Source: an uncultured Alphaproteobacteria bacterium (GTDB taxonomy: Bacteria > Pseudomonadota > Alphaproteobacteria > HIMB59 > GCA-002718135). From it: DNA of 49,376 bases. Below are positions 28,318-36,494 of this stretch, one piece after another. The stretch covers positions 1-49,376 of the forward strand of contig CACHBB010000006.1 in assembly GCA_902577945.1 (NCBI GenBank), given 5' to 3'. The stretch's first letter is position 1, and the number at the start of each line of letters is the position of its first letter. Made by a program: the position numbers and the translations under genes. The notes beneath the pieces were generated by a model. It saw only the letters and a list, made by a program, of their open reading frames with translations, made no database searches and had not been told where the DNA came from.

Positions 28318-29303
28318 TCTATTTCTTCATCACTTCTTCCTTGGATGGAAAGGGGCTTTGAAACAAGATTTTGTTTCTTACAAAAATAAACCAATGCATC
28401 TTCCTGACCATGCGTAATAAGAATATTTTTCGCTTTTGATTTTTTAATTGTATCTAGTAATTCATTCCAATCGCTATGATCACTAATAACTAACGGTAAT
28501 TCAATACCTTGTTGTTTTGCTCTTTGCTTAACTGTCATCCATCCACTTGCCATGCAAATAATAGGATTAGGAAATCGTCTTGACCAACGATCCTTTAATG
28601 CTGAAGGAGGGGCAATAATTATTTTACCCTCATAAAAGCTTCTATCCTTTGAGGAGACTTTTTCAAACTTTCCAATATTAATTTTTTCTTTTGAATAATA
28701 TTGGCATAACTTTTCTAGAGAGCCGTGAATATAAATTGTCTCATTATATTTTTGCTGTCGTAAAAGGTTCATTACTCTTTGCGCTTTGCCAAGTGCATAC
28801 GCACCAACAATATGACAATTATTTTTATTTATCTTTACAGAACGTATGAGTTTTTGTATTTCATCTGTGGGATCTGGATGTTGAAATATGGGTAAGCCAA
28901 ACGTTGCTTCGGTAATTAAAGTATCACATTTTACAAGTTTGAAATTTTTACATGTTTCATCTTTTCCTACTTTATAATCACCTGTGATGACTAAACGATG
29001 ATCATCATTCTCAATTAAAACCTGAGCACTCCCCAAAATATGTCCTGCAGGGTAAAGAGTAAAATCATAGTTTTTAATTGAATATTTTTGCCCGTATCTA
29101 AGAGGAGTAAATTTCTTCGCACATTTATCTCCGTAGCGAATTTTCATTATATCTATTGTTTGCCTAGTAGCAATAACATGATCATGTCCAAATCTGGCAT
29201 GATCTGCGTGACCATGTGTAATAATTGCTGTTTTTTTTGGCAATATTGGATCTATATGTACATTTATATCTTTGATAAATAGTTGATGGTTAATGAAATC
29301 CAT
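28314..29303 (-). CDS. Ligase-associated metallo-beta-lactamase-fold DNA exonuclease
   Basis: A 329-residue member of the MBL/beta-CASP nuclease group that accompanies this ligase. The zinc motif is THGHADHARFGH near 29-40; ITGDYKVG and the later SDHSDW and LITHGQ supply further ligands. The start, at CAT 29301-29303, puts 16 residues before HIDP, as in relatives. It abuts the lhr ATG with no gap on the opposite strand, so its promoter must overlap lhr coding sequence or the message is leaderless. Exact polarity in this organism is inferred from relatives. Confidence 0.9.
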   Translation of the reverse strand: MDFINHQLFIKDINVHIDPILPKKTAIITHGHADHARFGHDHVIATRQTIDIMKIRYGDKCAKKFTPLRYGQKYSIKNYDFTLYPAGHILGSAQVLIENDDHRLVITGDYKVGKDETCKNFKLVKCDTLITEATFGLPIFQHPDPTDEIQKLIRSVKINKNNCHIVGAYALGKAQRVMNLLRQQKYNETIYIHGSLEKLCQYYSKEKINIGKFEKVSSKDRSFYEGKIIIAPPSALKDRWSRRFPNPIICMASGWMTVKQRAKQQGIELPLVISDHSDWNELLDTIKKSKAKNILITHGQEDALVYFCKKQNLVSKPLSIQGRSDEEIE

Positions 29304-31736
29304 ATGAATATAAATAAATCGAATCCCTTATTATTACACCCCCTAAACAAGTGGATGAAGAAAAAAAAATGGTCATGGTTTCCCCATCAAATTGAAACAT
29401 TTCGACATGTTCAAAGTGGATCTGATGTTGTTGTATTTGCTCCAACTGGTGCTGGCAAAACGTTAACAGGATTTATTAATCCAATAGATGATTTAATAAA
29501 ATTAAACAAATTTAAAGGCCTTCATACCCTCTATATTTCTCCATTAAAATCTCTTGCAAACGATATTGTAAGAAATTTAGAGAAACCTATTAAAGAACTT
29601 GATTTAAATATTTCATTTCAAGTGAGAACTGGCGATACAACACCATATAAAAAACAAAAACAAAAGCAAAAACCTCCTAATATTCTTATTACAACTCCAG
29701 AGTCACTTGCATTGTTAAATTCGTATGAGAATGCGAAAGAATTTTTTCAAAATTTAAAGTACATAATTATCGATGAGATTCATACTTTTTTGGATAATAA
29801 AAGAGCGGATCTTCTCAGTTTAAATATTGAAAGACTACAAACTTTTTCTCCAAACTTACAACGAATAGGTTTGTCTGCAACTCTCAAAAATAAACAAGAT
29901 GCCAAAAAATGGCTTTGTCGCAAAAAATCAAAAATAGTTTCTTATGAGAATTCAGTTTTACCTAAAATTACAATACTACAATCAAAAGAACGTATTCCTT
30001 GGTCTGGTCATATGGCTACATATTCTATTAATGAAATCTATAAAGAAATAATGAAATCAAAATTAACAATTATTTTTGTTAATACAAGGGCACAAGCTGA
30101 ATATATGTTTAAAAACTTATGGCTAATTAATAAGAAAAAATTAAAAATTGCTGTTCACCATGGTTCATTAGAAAAAAACTTACGTTTAAAAGTTGAAAAT
30201 AATCTTAGCAAAGGATTAGTTGACTGTGTTGTTGCGACTTCTTCTTTAGAGCTTGGATTAGATTATGGAGATGTAGAAAAAATTATTCAAGTTGGAGCAC
30301 CTAAAGGAATTAATAGATTATTACAGCGCGTGGGAAGATCAAATCATAATTTAAACACTCCTTCAAAAGCAATTTTAGTACCCACTAATCGTTTTGAGTT
30401 TATTGAAGCAAAGGCTGCTATTGAAGAAATAAAAAAAAATAACTTAGATAAAATTGATTTAAAAGAGGGAAGTTTTGATGTTGTAGCTCAACATATTTTT
30501 GCAACGGCTTGTGCGGGGCAATTTGATATTAATGATCTCTACGTAGAAATTATAAAAGCATATCCATATAAAAATTTAAATTTTAATGATTTCAAGGCAT
30601 TGATCAATCTCATACAAGATGGTGGATATATTTTAAAAAATTATGATCAATTTAAGAGAATCTTCCAATTGAGAGAGGATAAAAATATTTATAAGCTAGT
30701 AAATAGAAGAGAAACACGAAAATACCGCATGAATGTTGGAACAATAATTGAAAATCCGATGTTAAAAATAAAACTTGGAACAAAAACGTTAGGGAATATA
30801 GAAGAAGTTTTTATTCAAAATCTTTCTCAAGGCGATTCATTTATATTTGCTGGTCAAGTATTAGAATTTCAATCAATGAAAAATAATTTAGTACAAGTTA
30901 AAAGAAGTAAATCTTTAATTTCAAAAATTCCATCATACTCTGGGGGAAGAATGCCCTTATCAACAAATTTAGCAAACTCAGTTAGGGCTTTATTGGCAAA
31001 AAGTAATATGTGGGATTTATATCCAGAGCAAATTACTGAATGGTTAAAAAGACAAAAAAATATATCTAAAATTCCAAAAAAAGATGAATATCTAGTGGAA
31101 CAATTCCCCCGAAAAAAAAATTTTTATACTGTGATCTATACTTTTGCAGGATGGCATGCCAATCAAACACTAGGATTTTTATTGCTTAGATGCTTTAAGG
31201 AATTTAACTATAAACCTCTAGGTTTTGTCGCAAATGATTATGCTATTGTTTTATGGTCTTTAAAAGAAGTTAAAGAAATTAAAACAATTCTAAATTTAGG
31301 ATTGTTAGATAAACATTTAGATAATTATCTTGAAGAAACTTCAATAGTCAAAAGATACTTTAGAGATAATGCCATTATATCTTGTTTAATAGAAAGAAGG
31401 TTGCCAGGAATGGAAAAAACTGGGAAGCAAGTTTTATTTAGTTCTGATCTAATTTATACAGTTCTCAAAAAAAATGAACCAGATCACATTCTTCTAAAAT
31501 CATCATATGAAGACGCAAAAAAGAATATGATTGATTATGATAGACTCAGAGAAATCTTAAAAAAAATAGATAAAAAAATTATATTAAAGAAACTCACAAG
31601 TATATCACCATTGGCTGTTCCAATTATTCTTGAAATAAATAGAGAAAATTTATCAAAAAAGGAAACTGATGAATATATTTTAGAGGATTTAGAACATGAA
31701 ATATTAAAAGAGGCTAATGTACTATCAATTAATTAA
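29304..31736 (+). CDS. Ligase-associated Lhr-like DEXH helicase
   Basis: A superfamily-2 ATP-dependent DNA helicase with an Lhr-core layout. From ATG 29304 it has 810 residues. Walker A FAPTGAGKTLTGF is near 45, the DEIH box in IIDEIHTFLD near 152, motif III LSATL, and motif VI GRSNHN. A winged-helix/Lhr-specific C-terminal half follows. In-frame TTG (29283) and ATG (29286) codons would extend it into the exonuclease gene; I prefer 29304, which makes the two divergent starts adjacent. It overlaps pdeM by 20 bases. Confidence 0.93.
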   Translation: MNINKSNPLLLHPLNKWMKKKKWSWFPHQIETFRHVQSGSDVVVFAPTGAGKTLTGFINPIDDLIKLNKFKGLHTLYISPLKSLANDIVRNLEKPIKELDLNISFQVRTGDTTPYKKQKQKQKPPNILITTPESLALLNSYENAKEFFQNLKYIIIDEIHTFLDNKRADLLSLNIERLQTFSPNLQRIGLSATLKNKQDAKKWLCRKKSKIVSYENSVLPKITILQSKERIPWSGHMATYSINEIYKEIMKSKLTIIFVNTRAQAEYMFKNLWLINKKKLKIAVHHGSLEKNLRLKVENNLSKGLVDCVVATSSLELGLDYGDVEKIIQVGAPKGINRLLQRVGRSNHNLNTPSKAILVPTNRFEFIEAKAAIEEIKKNNLDKIDLKEGSFDVVAQHIFATACAGQFDINDLYVEIIKAYPYKNLNFNDFKALINLIQDGGYILKNYDQFKRIFQLREDKNIYKLVNRRETRKYRMNVGTIIENPMLKIKLGTKTLGNIEEVFIQNLSQGDSFIFAGQVLEFQSMKNNLVQVKRSKSLISKIPSYSGGRMPLSTNLANSVRALLAKSNMWDLYPEQITEWLKRQKNISKIPKKDEYLVEQFPRKKNFYTVIYTFAGWHANQTLGFLLLRCFKEFNYKPLGFVANDYAIVLWSLKEVKEIKTILNLGLLDKHLDNYLEETSIVKRYFRDNAIISCLIERRLPGMEKTGKQVLFSSDLIYTVLKKNEPDHILLKSSYEDAKKNMIDYDRLREILKKIDKKIILKKLTSISPLAVPIILEINRENLSKKETDEYILEDLEHEILKEANVLSIN

Positions 31737-32370
31737 TTTTGGTAATGAAGAATTTCATGCTTACCCAAATAAATCTCTTTATTGGAAAAGATTAAATACC
31801 CTGATCGTATCAGATTTGCATATTGGCAAATCTATTAGTTATGCAAAAAATAAGCAATTCTTACCTCCATATGATACCAAAGAAATATTAAACAAACTTT
31901 ATGTTTGTTTAGATAAGATTAAGCCAAGTAATTTAATTATAGTTGGTGATTTATTACACGATGTTTTTTCAACTTTGAGTTTAAAAGATCAAGATCATAA
32001 AAATCTTAGTAAATATATGAAAAATACTGATTTCATATGGATCAAGGGTAATCATGATAAAAATATACAAATTGAAGGTTTTAAAAATTTTACAAATTAC
32101 AAAATTGATAAATTTTTATTTACACACATACCTATCGAAACATCTTTATTTCAAATTTGTGGTCACTATCATCCAAAGGTAAAAATTTCACACAGAGGAA
32201 AAACTATTTTTAAAACAACTTTTGTACATAATGAAAAAATATTCATTTTACCAAGTTTTGGAATTTTAACAGGTGGATTGGATATCAATTCTAAAAAAAT
32301 AAGTGATGTATTAGGTATGAAAAATTTGAGTATTTATCCAGTAGGGCAAGATAAGGTTTATAAATTATAA
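31717..32370 (+). CDS. pdeM: Ligase-associated phosphoesterase PdeM
   Basis: Calcineurin-type metallophosphoesterase of the same repair module. The 217 residues show the metal motifs in order: IVSDLHIGK near 31-39, IVGDLLHD near 74-81, KGNHDKN near 111-117, and ICGHYHPK near 147-154. Its ATG lies 20 bases inside lhr, so they are translated together. The Pseudomonas relative is a manganese-dependent phosphodiesterase/endonuclease. The end overlaps the convergent DUF4149 gene by 13 bases. Confidence 0.92.
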   Translation: MYYQLINFGNEEFHAYPNKSLYWKRLNTLIVSDLHIGKSISYAKNKQFLPPYDTKEILNKLYVCLDKIKPSNLIIVGDLLHDVFSTLSLKDQDHKNLSKYMKNTDFIWIKGNHDKNIQIEGFKNFTNYKIDKFLFTHIPIETSLFQICGHYHPKVKISHRGKTIFKTTFVHNEKIFILPSFGILTGGLDINSKKISDVLGMKNLSIYPVGQDKVYKL

Positions 32371-32786
32371 TTAAAATAATTTAAAATTATTATACTAAGT
32401 AAAATTATGAAATTTAATATAAATAGTAATACTGAAAGTAGGTGCATATATTTAAAACTTGAAGATGCTTTTTGATCGCCTTCTAATTCTTTATCTCTAA
32501 AATCATTAATTTTAGGTGTTAAATAATTTCTATTAATAATAAAACTTATTGCCACTACTATTAATAAAATAGAATTTAAAATATTACCTGAAATATAACA
32601 AAGGATTAAAGATAAAACAGTTATTATAAATCCAAATAAAAACATTCTAGGAAAAATTGTTCTTAAAAATTTACTGCTAGCGTTAGTACTTAATGTGACA
32701 AAGACTGAGGGAGAAACAACAGCCATAAAAAAGATCATAGACCCTATTAGGATTGTTAATAAAAAATTAAGAGTATAAATTATCAT
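32358..32786 (-). CDS. DUF4149 membrane protein
   Basis: A 142-residue protein with four hydrophobic segments (about 4-28, 45-68, 70-86 and 113-138). Between the third and fourth lies the signature of DUF4149/TMEM205-like proteins: NRNYLTPKINDFRD followed by a charged stretch and KYMHLLSVLLFILN. The function of this family is not established. It is convergent with pdeM and lies just past the terminator of the TPR gene. Confidence 0.78.
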   Translation of the reverse strand: MIIYTLNFLLTILIGSMIFFMAVVSPSVFVTLSTNASSKFLRTIFPRMFLFGFIITVLSLILCYISGNILNSILLIVVAISFIINRNYLTPKINDFRDKELEGDQKASSSFKYMHLLSVLLFILNFIILLSIIILNYFNYNL

Positions 32787-32793
32787 CAGTTAA

Positions 32794-32817
32794 AATTGCT
32801 CTTAATAAAGAGCAATT
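32794..32817 (-). terminator. Hairpin between TPR gene and DUF4149 gene
   Basis: A perfect 10-bp stem, AATTGCTCTT (32794-32803) and AAGAGCAATT (32808-32817), with a 4-base loop lies 8 bp past the stop of the leftward TPR gene. Read leftward, it is followed by TTTTAACT, a short T-run. It is probably the intrinsic terminator of that gene, though the weak T tract lowers certainty. Confidence 0.6.
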
Positions 32818-32824
32818 GTTATAT

Positions 32825-33292
32825 TTATGAATTATCAATTGCTGTTTTTAATTTTCTATATTCCATAGAGTTGGTTCCAGCTATTGTTTCTAATTTTAAT
32901 AACATTTCATTAGCTTTATTCATGTTGCCAAGAGTGATGTAAAGTTCTCCAAGATATTCATGTGCTCCTAAATGTTCCGGATTTGCGTCTAAAGCAATTC
33001 TATATGCTTCAAAGGCTTTATCGAGATCTGGTTCACTGTGCTTTCTGTAACTAAAACCAAGTAGGTTATATACATCAGCTTTTTTCTCACCCAGGTCTTT
33101 ACGCTTAGCAATTTTTTCCAGTAATTTAATAGATTTATCAAATTTCTTATAATAGACTAATTCATAAGCTTTATCGTATAGTTTTGTAACTTGTTCACTA
33201 GGTGAAATGCTAGTTTCACTATCATCTGAACTAGTACTAGCAGCAAATGATGATGAACTTATAAATAATAATGTAAGTAATATTCTAATCAT
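32825..33292 (-). CDS. Small periplasmic TPR protein
   Basis: A 155-residue exported protein with signal peptide MIRILLTLLFISSSSFAA, a Ser/Asp-rich linker, then about three TPR units: YELVYYKKFDKSIKLLEKIA, VYNLLGFSYRKHSEPDLDKAFEAYRIALDANP and LGAHEYLGELYITLGNMNKANEMLLKLE. It is likely a scaffold or binding protein in the periplasm. It lies downstream of the DUF4396 operon on the same strand (57-bp gap) and ends at a hairpin. Confidence 0.8.
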   Translation of the reverse strand: MIRILLTLLFISSSSFAASTSSDDSETSISPSEQVTKLYDKAYELVYYKKFDKSIKLLEKIAKRKDLGEKKADVYNLLGFSYRKHSEPDLDKAFEAYRIALDANPEHLGAHEYLGELYITLGNMNKANEMLLKLETIAGTNSMEYRKLKTAIDNS

Positions 33293-33349
33293 CAGAAAGA
33301 GATATGCGGGTTTAAACCAATTTCAATATTAATTTGTGAATTATTTGAA

Positions 33350-33808
33350 TTAATGGCAGGCGATATTATATTTTTTTAACCTATAGTAATTATATGGCCA
33401 TGGTGTTAAAAACCCTACTAAAAGCATTATAGGTACTATCCACCATACCAATTTTGCCTCTCCTAAAATTAGCCAATCTACAGTGTTCATTGCAATTTCC
33501 ATGGCTAGCATAGAAATAAAACTCATTGTTAATGCTGTTTGAAAAGCAATTTTAATGGTCATTTGTCTTGATAAAATTATTGTTTCTAAAATAATACTAG
33601 TGATTAGGCCGTTTATGATAGCTAAAATCATTATTGATAGAGTGGACCAATTTATTGCATTTAGTTGAAAATATAGGATTGTTCCAAAATCACCAATTGA
33701 GCATCCAAGTAAACACCAAAGTGTATTTTTAGCACTTCTTCTCCACGTATGTTTACATTTCCAATGAAAACGTGGAGCTGGTTTTTTTAATGTTTCGGCA
33801 ACAGACAT
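33350..33808 (-). CDS. DUF4396 membrane protein
   Basis: A 152-residue protein with about four membrane segments. The pattern of Cys/His-containing N-terminus (FHWKCKHTWRRSAKNTLWCLLGCSIGDFG) and C-terminal LLVGFLTPWPYNYYRLKK matches the DUF4396 family, whose members have a G-C/D-G-D membrane motif and often sit beside copper-handling genes, from memory. Here it follows the FG-GAP gene by 4 bp, with the Cys-rich gene first in the run, so the three form one operon. Confidence 0.72.
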   Translation of the reverse strand: MSVAETLKKPAPRFHWKCKHTWRRSAKNTLWCLLGCSIGDFGTILYFQLNAINWSTLSIMILAIINGLITSIILETIILSRQMTIKIAFQTALTMSFISMLAMEIAMNTVDWLILGEAKLVWWIVPIMLLVGFLTPWPYNYYRLKKYNIACH

Positions 33809-33812
33809 TTAA

Positions 33813-35231
33813 TTATATTCCTTGTTTAAATTCAAATGTATTATTCATATCATTAATTTCATAAATATCAATTGTACCATTAGTCCATTTAATTGATATA
33901 TTTTTAATTACTTCACCAGGACGTAAACCGTAATGTGCTATTGGTTCCATTTGACATAAATATCCTGAGCCAGCATCAATAGTCTTTGCATGATCTCTTA
34001 AATTCGTATGTAAGGTAACAGTGGCACCTCTTGCAGGAGCACCAAAACTGTTTAGAGGTTTGATTCTAATATAATTAGTATTTGAGACATTTGCCTTGAA
34101 TAAACTCAGAGGTTGAGCTCCAGATTCACCATGAGAAATAAGTAATTCTAAAATTCCATCTCCATCAATATCGGCAACAGCAGCACCAGTTCCTAGACCT
34201 TGTGCTTCAAGTGCTTCATTTAATTTAATTTCTTCAAGGTTTCCTTCATCAATAATACGAAAGAGCTTATTTGGTTGGCCAATATTATTTAAAAAAATTT
34301 CATCATAACCATCATTATCAAAATCAGCTGATATAACTGTTCGTATTCTACTTGGTGATCTAAATTCTAATGATGACATATCGAGAAATGATTCTTTTTG
34401 TTTTACAAAAATACGATGATAACCTTCCCAGTTACTTGTTATAATATCAAGTTCGCCTCTATACAAAAAATCTGTTAAAGCAGTTCCTCGACCATTTTGA
34501 AAGGTATCTTGGACATTTTTTTCAATCGCAATATCATTAAAATTACCATTATTATTTTTATATAAAAAATTTGGACCTCTCTCATTAGCTGCAAATATAT
34601 CCATATTATCAGAAACTATATGTCCTGAGATAGCGGCTCTTCCTCCAGTTATTTGATCAATTCCTAGAATTGGCGCTAAGTCCTCAACTTTATTTTCTTG
34701 AACTTCATAAAATCTAGTAGGACCTCCATAATTAGCCACATATATACCATATTTCCCTGACCCATTTCTGTCTACACAAACAACTGATCTACCTGCAGTC
34801 AAATTTAAATTTTTTAAATTTTTTTCTAACTCAAAATAATCAAAAATATTATTATTGTTGTTATCCAACAATCTATCAGAGTATTTTTTTTCTCCACTAT
34901 ACGTATCAGTATTTAAAAAATAAATTTCTTCAAAACCATCCTGATCTATATCACAAGACGATACACCTATAGTACTCCTATCTTTATCAATGAATAAAGG
35001 ATCTTGTATTGTATTAATTAGTTTTCCATTTTTATAACTAAGAGCTAGATTAGAGTAACCAAAACCAGCAACAATAAATTCATAATTTCCATCTTTATCA
35101 AAGTCAGTTACTGAAATTCCGTAACTTAATCTATCATTATTATTATCTATGATATCTGAAATATTTGAGAAAAATTCTGCCTTAGCCATAGTGGATATTA
35201 ATATAATAAATGTAAAAATTACCTTACTCAT
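33813..35231 (-). CDS. FG-GAP/VCBS repeat protein with ASPIC/UnbV C-terminus
   Basis: A 472-residue exported protein (signal peptide about 1-18). Several short calcium-binding-type repeats occur: VTDFDKDGNYEFIVAG, CDIDQDGFEEIYFLN, DFDNDGYDEIFLNN and ADIDGDGILELLISHG. These fit an integrin-like beta-propeller. The last 80 or so residues (GAPARGATVTLHT, IKWTNGTIDIYEI) match the ASPIC/UnbV module. Such proteins are usually extracytoplasmic; the ligand is unknown. It lies 11 bp after the Cys-rich gene and 4 bp before the DUF4396 gene. Confidence 0.88.
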   Translation of the reverse strand: MSKVIFTFIILISTMAKAEFFSNISDIIDNNNDRLSYGISVTDFDKDGNYEFIVAGFGYSNLALSYKNGKLINTIQDPLFIDKDRSTIGVSSCDIDQDGFEEIYFLNTDTYSGEKKYSDRLLDNNNNNIFDYFELEKNLKNLNLTAGRSVVCVDRNGSGKYGIYVANYGGPTRFYEVQENKVEDLAPILGIDQITGGRAAISGHIVSDNMDIFAANERGPNFLYKNNNGNFNDIAIEKNVQDTFQNGRGTALTDFLYRGELDIITSNWEGYHRIFVKQKESFLDMSSLEFRSPSRIRTVISADFDNDGYDEIFLNNIGQPNKLFRIIDEGNLEEIKLNEALEAQGLGTGAAVADIDGDGILELLISHGESGAQPLSLFKANVSNTNYIRIKPLNSFGAPARGATVTLHTNLRDHAKTIDAGSGYLCQMEPIAHYGLRPGEVIKNISIKWTNGTIDIYEINDMNNTFEFKQGI

Positions 35232-35242
35232 TTCAAGTATTT

Positions 35243-35932
35243 TTAATTTGCCAATCTAATAAAAATGTCACCCATACCAAAATTTAGCTCTTCAAGAGGC
35301 ATACTATTTCGAGCTTCACACATAGGTCCGGTTATTTGATCATTTCTTATATAATCTATATCGTAAGCATCACATTTTTTTGCATTATGTAAAAGACCGA
35401 TAACAAGTTTATTATCTACTGAGAAAGTATATTCTTCATTTAATTTATTTCCTTCGCAAAAATAATTTCGGTTAACAAGCTCAGGAAAATCACTTTTATT
35501 ACAAGGATTATCAATAACAATTGCATAAATATCTTTTGATTGATCTTTAAAATCTATGTTTATTTTTTTTGTTTCTGAATATTTCATTACATCACATAAA
35601 CAAGGCCAACAACACTTGTAATATTGACCACAAATTTTTTCATTATTTTCAACATTTGTTAGAAAAATCTCATCTGGTTGAGCATCAGGGGGTATAGTGG
35701 AACCTGATACAGCACAGTATAATTTATTAAATTGTATGAATTCTTCGTATTCTAAGTCTTGATCTAATATATATTTAAAGAACCTTGGCCCTGCTGCATT
35801 TCTATTTCTATCAGGGAAAATAGTTGACCAATCATTAACAAGTTTTTCATACAATTTTTCTACATTCGTATTGGCTTCAGCTAAAAATGAAAATATTGAA
35901 AAGAAAGTGATTAAAGCTAAAAATCTTCTCAT
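35243..35932 (-). CDS. Periplasmic Cys-rich protein, unknown
   Basis: Not recognised. The 229-residue product has a signal peptide (MRRFLALITFFSIFSFLAEA) and ten Cys. Five are packed into CGQYYKCCWPCLCDVMK (near 101-117), with others in YCAVSG, NPCNKSD, YFCEG, KKCDAYD and PMCEARN. The WPCLC core contains a C-x-C, and CCWPC contains C-x-x-C, which could bind metal or be redox active; disulfides alone are also possible. It is first in an operon with the FG-GAP/UnbV and DUF4396 proteins. Nothing in the sequence fixes a function. Confidence 0.65.
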   Translation of the reverse strand: MRRFLALITFFSIFSFLAEANTNVEKLYEKLVNDWSTIFPDRNRNAAGPRFFKYILDQDLEYEEFIQFNKLYCAVSGSTIPPDAQPDEIFLTNVENNEKICGQYYKCCWPCLCDVMKYSETKKINIDFKDQSKDIYAIVIDNPCNKSDFPELVNRNYFCEGNKLNEEYTFSVDNKLVIGLLHNAKKCDAYDIDYIRNDQITGPMCEARNSMPLEELNFGMGDIFIRLAN

Positions 35933-36052
35933 AAAAACTAGATAGTTTTAGCTTTACAAATGTAAATCCCTTTGCGTTGAAACTCTTCAACAAATACGTA
36001 TTACTTTATCAATTTTTTGATCATTATTTATGGTATTGAGGCATTGAAGAAT

Positions 36053-36081
36053 TTGACATATTTTGTCCTAAATACTAGAGA
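36053..36081 (+). promoter_or_regulatory. Possible tRNA-Gln promoter
   Basis: A consensus -35 box TTGACA lies at 36053-36058; a 17-base spacer later TAGAGA (36076-36081) is a weak -10 candidate, 13 bases before the tRNA-Gln 5' end. Only the -35 box is convincing. Confidence 0.35.
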
Positions 36082-36094
36082 GTAATAGTTAATT

Positions 36095-36169
36095 TGGGGC
36101 GTCGCCAAGCGGTAAGGCACCGGTTTTTGGAGTCGGCATTCGTAGGTTCGAATCCTACCGCCCCAGCCA
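36095..36169 (+). tRNA. tRNA-Gln (TTG)
   Basis: A complete 75-nt tRNA including encoded CCA. The acceptor arms TGGGGCG and CGCCCCA pair fully, the D-arm holds GCCAAGCGGTAAGGC, the anticodon arm is CCGGT-loop-GTCGG with loop TTTTGGA (anticodon TTG), and the T-arm contains GGTTCGAATCC. This is the intact copy; a copy lacking the first acceptor bases lies at 37725. It marks the left end of the first island. Confidence 0.96.
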
Positions 36170-36198
36170 ATTTTTCTAATAATATATTTTTTAATTTT

Positions 36199-36229
36199 AC
36201 TCTTGGCACACTCTTGTCACTCTTGGCAA
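36199..36229. repeat. Three ACTCTTG repeats, putative integrase arm sites (left)
   Basis: ACTCTTG occurs at 36199, 36210 and 36219, so at 11- and 9-bp spacing, 30 bp inside the tRNA-Gln. A related pair, ACTCTCTTG and ACTCTTTG, lies at 37653 and 37664 near the other end. Direct repeats about one helical turn apart beside an att core are what tyrosine-integrase arm sites look like. Confidence 0.5.
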
Positions 36230-36300
36230 TCTTTTTAAAGTTGAAGTTGAGTGCATTACCCGCCTAAATAAACCTGATATTTATCTACTCCCACCAATAT

Positions 36301-36320
36301 TTATGTCCCACTTATGTCCC
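36301..36320. repeat. TTATGTCCC tandem repeat at 11-bp spacing
   Basis: TTATGTCCC is present at 36301-36309 and again at 36312-36320 with AC between. It is distinct from the ACTCTTG family, and no copy was seen at the right end. It may be a second set of arm sites from another integration into the same tRNA. Confidence 0.45.
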
Positions 36321-36372
36321 TAAGGAATTACAATTAAGTTATTTTTTCTTAATCGGTGGTACAATTATTTTA

Positions 36373-36471
36373 ATGAATATAAATGAACCTTTGAGAAGAA
36401 AAGAATTATTTAAAAAAAATTCAATCACAAAAGAATGGTTGCATCAAGCCAAGATTTTTAAAAGAAAATAA
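36373..36471 (+). CDS. Small ORF of 32 residues, uncertain
   Basis: ATG at 36373 opens a 32-codon frame rich in Lys and Arg (MNINEPLRRKELF...IFKRK). It lies between the island repeats and the sulfotransferase gene, same strand, 23 bp before the latter's ATG. No clear ribosome-binding site is seen. It may be a short leader, a gene remnant or chance. Confidence 0.25.
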   Translation: MNINEPLRRKELFKKNSITKEWLHQAKIFKRK

Positions 36472-36494
36472 TATTATCTCCCAATCAAAATATT

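Larger units (their letters stand above)
36170..36494. other. Gene-poor left end of island 1
   Basis: Just inside tRNA-Gln lie three ACTCTTG copies (36199, 36210, 36219), a GGCAA...GTTGAAG block (36225-36254) with a diverged copy near the other end (37612-37641), and a tandem TTATGTCCC pair (36301-36309, 36312-36320). GGTGGTAC at 36355-36362 resembles the island 2 repeat. Apart from the small ORF at 36373 no gene is seen. Confidence 0.6.

Noticed and set aside
29283-29303. Longer helicase start at TTG 29283 or ATG 29286
   Set aside because: It would overlap the exonuclease start region, and relatives do not need the added residues; ATG 29304 is sufficient.
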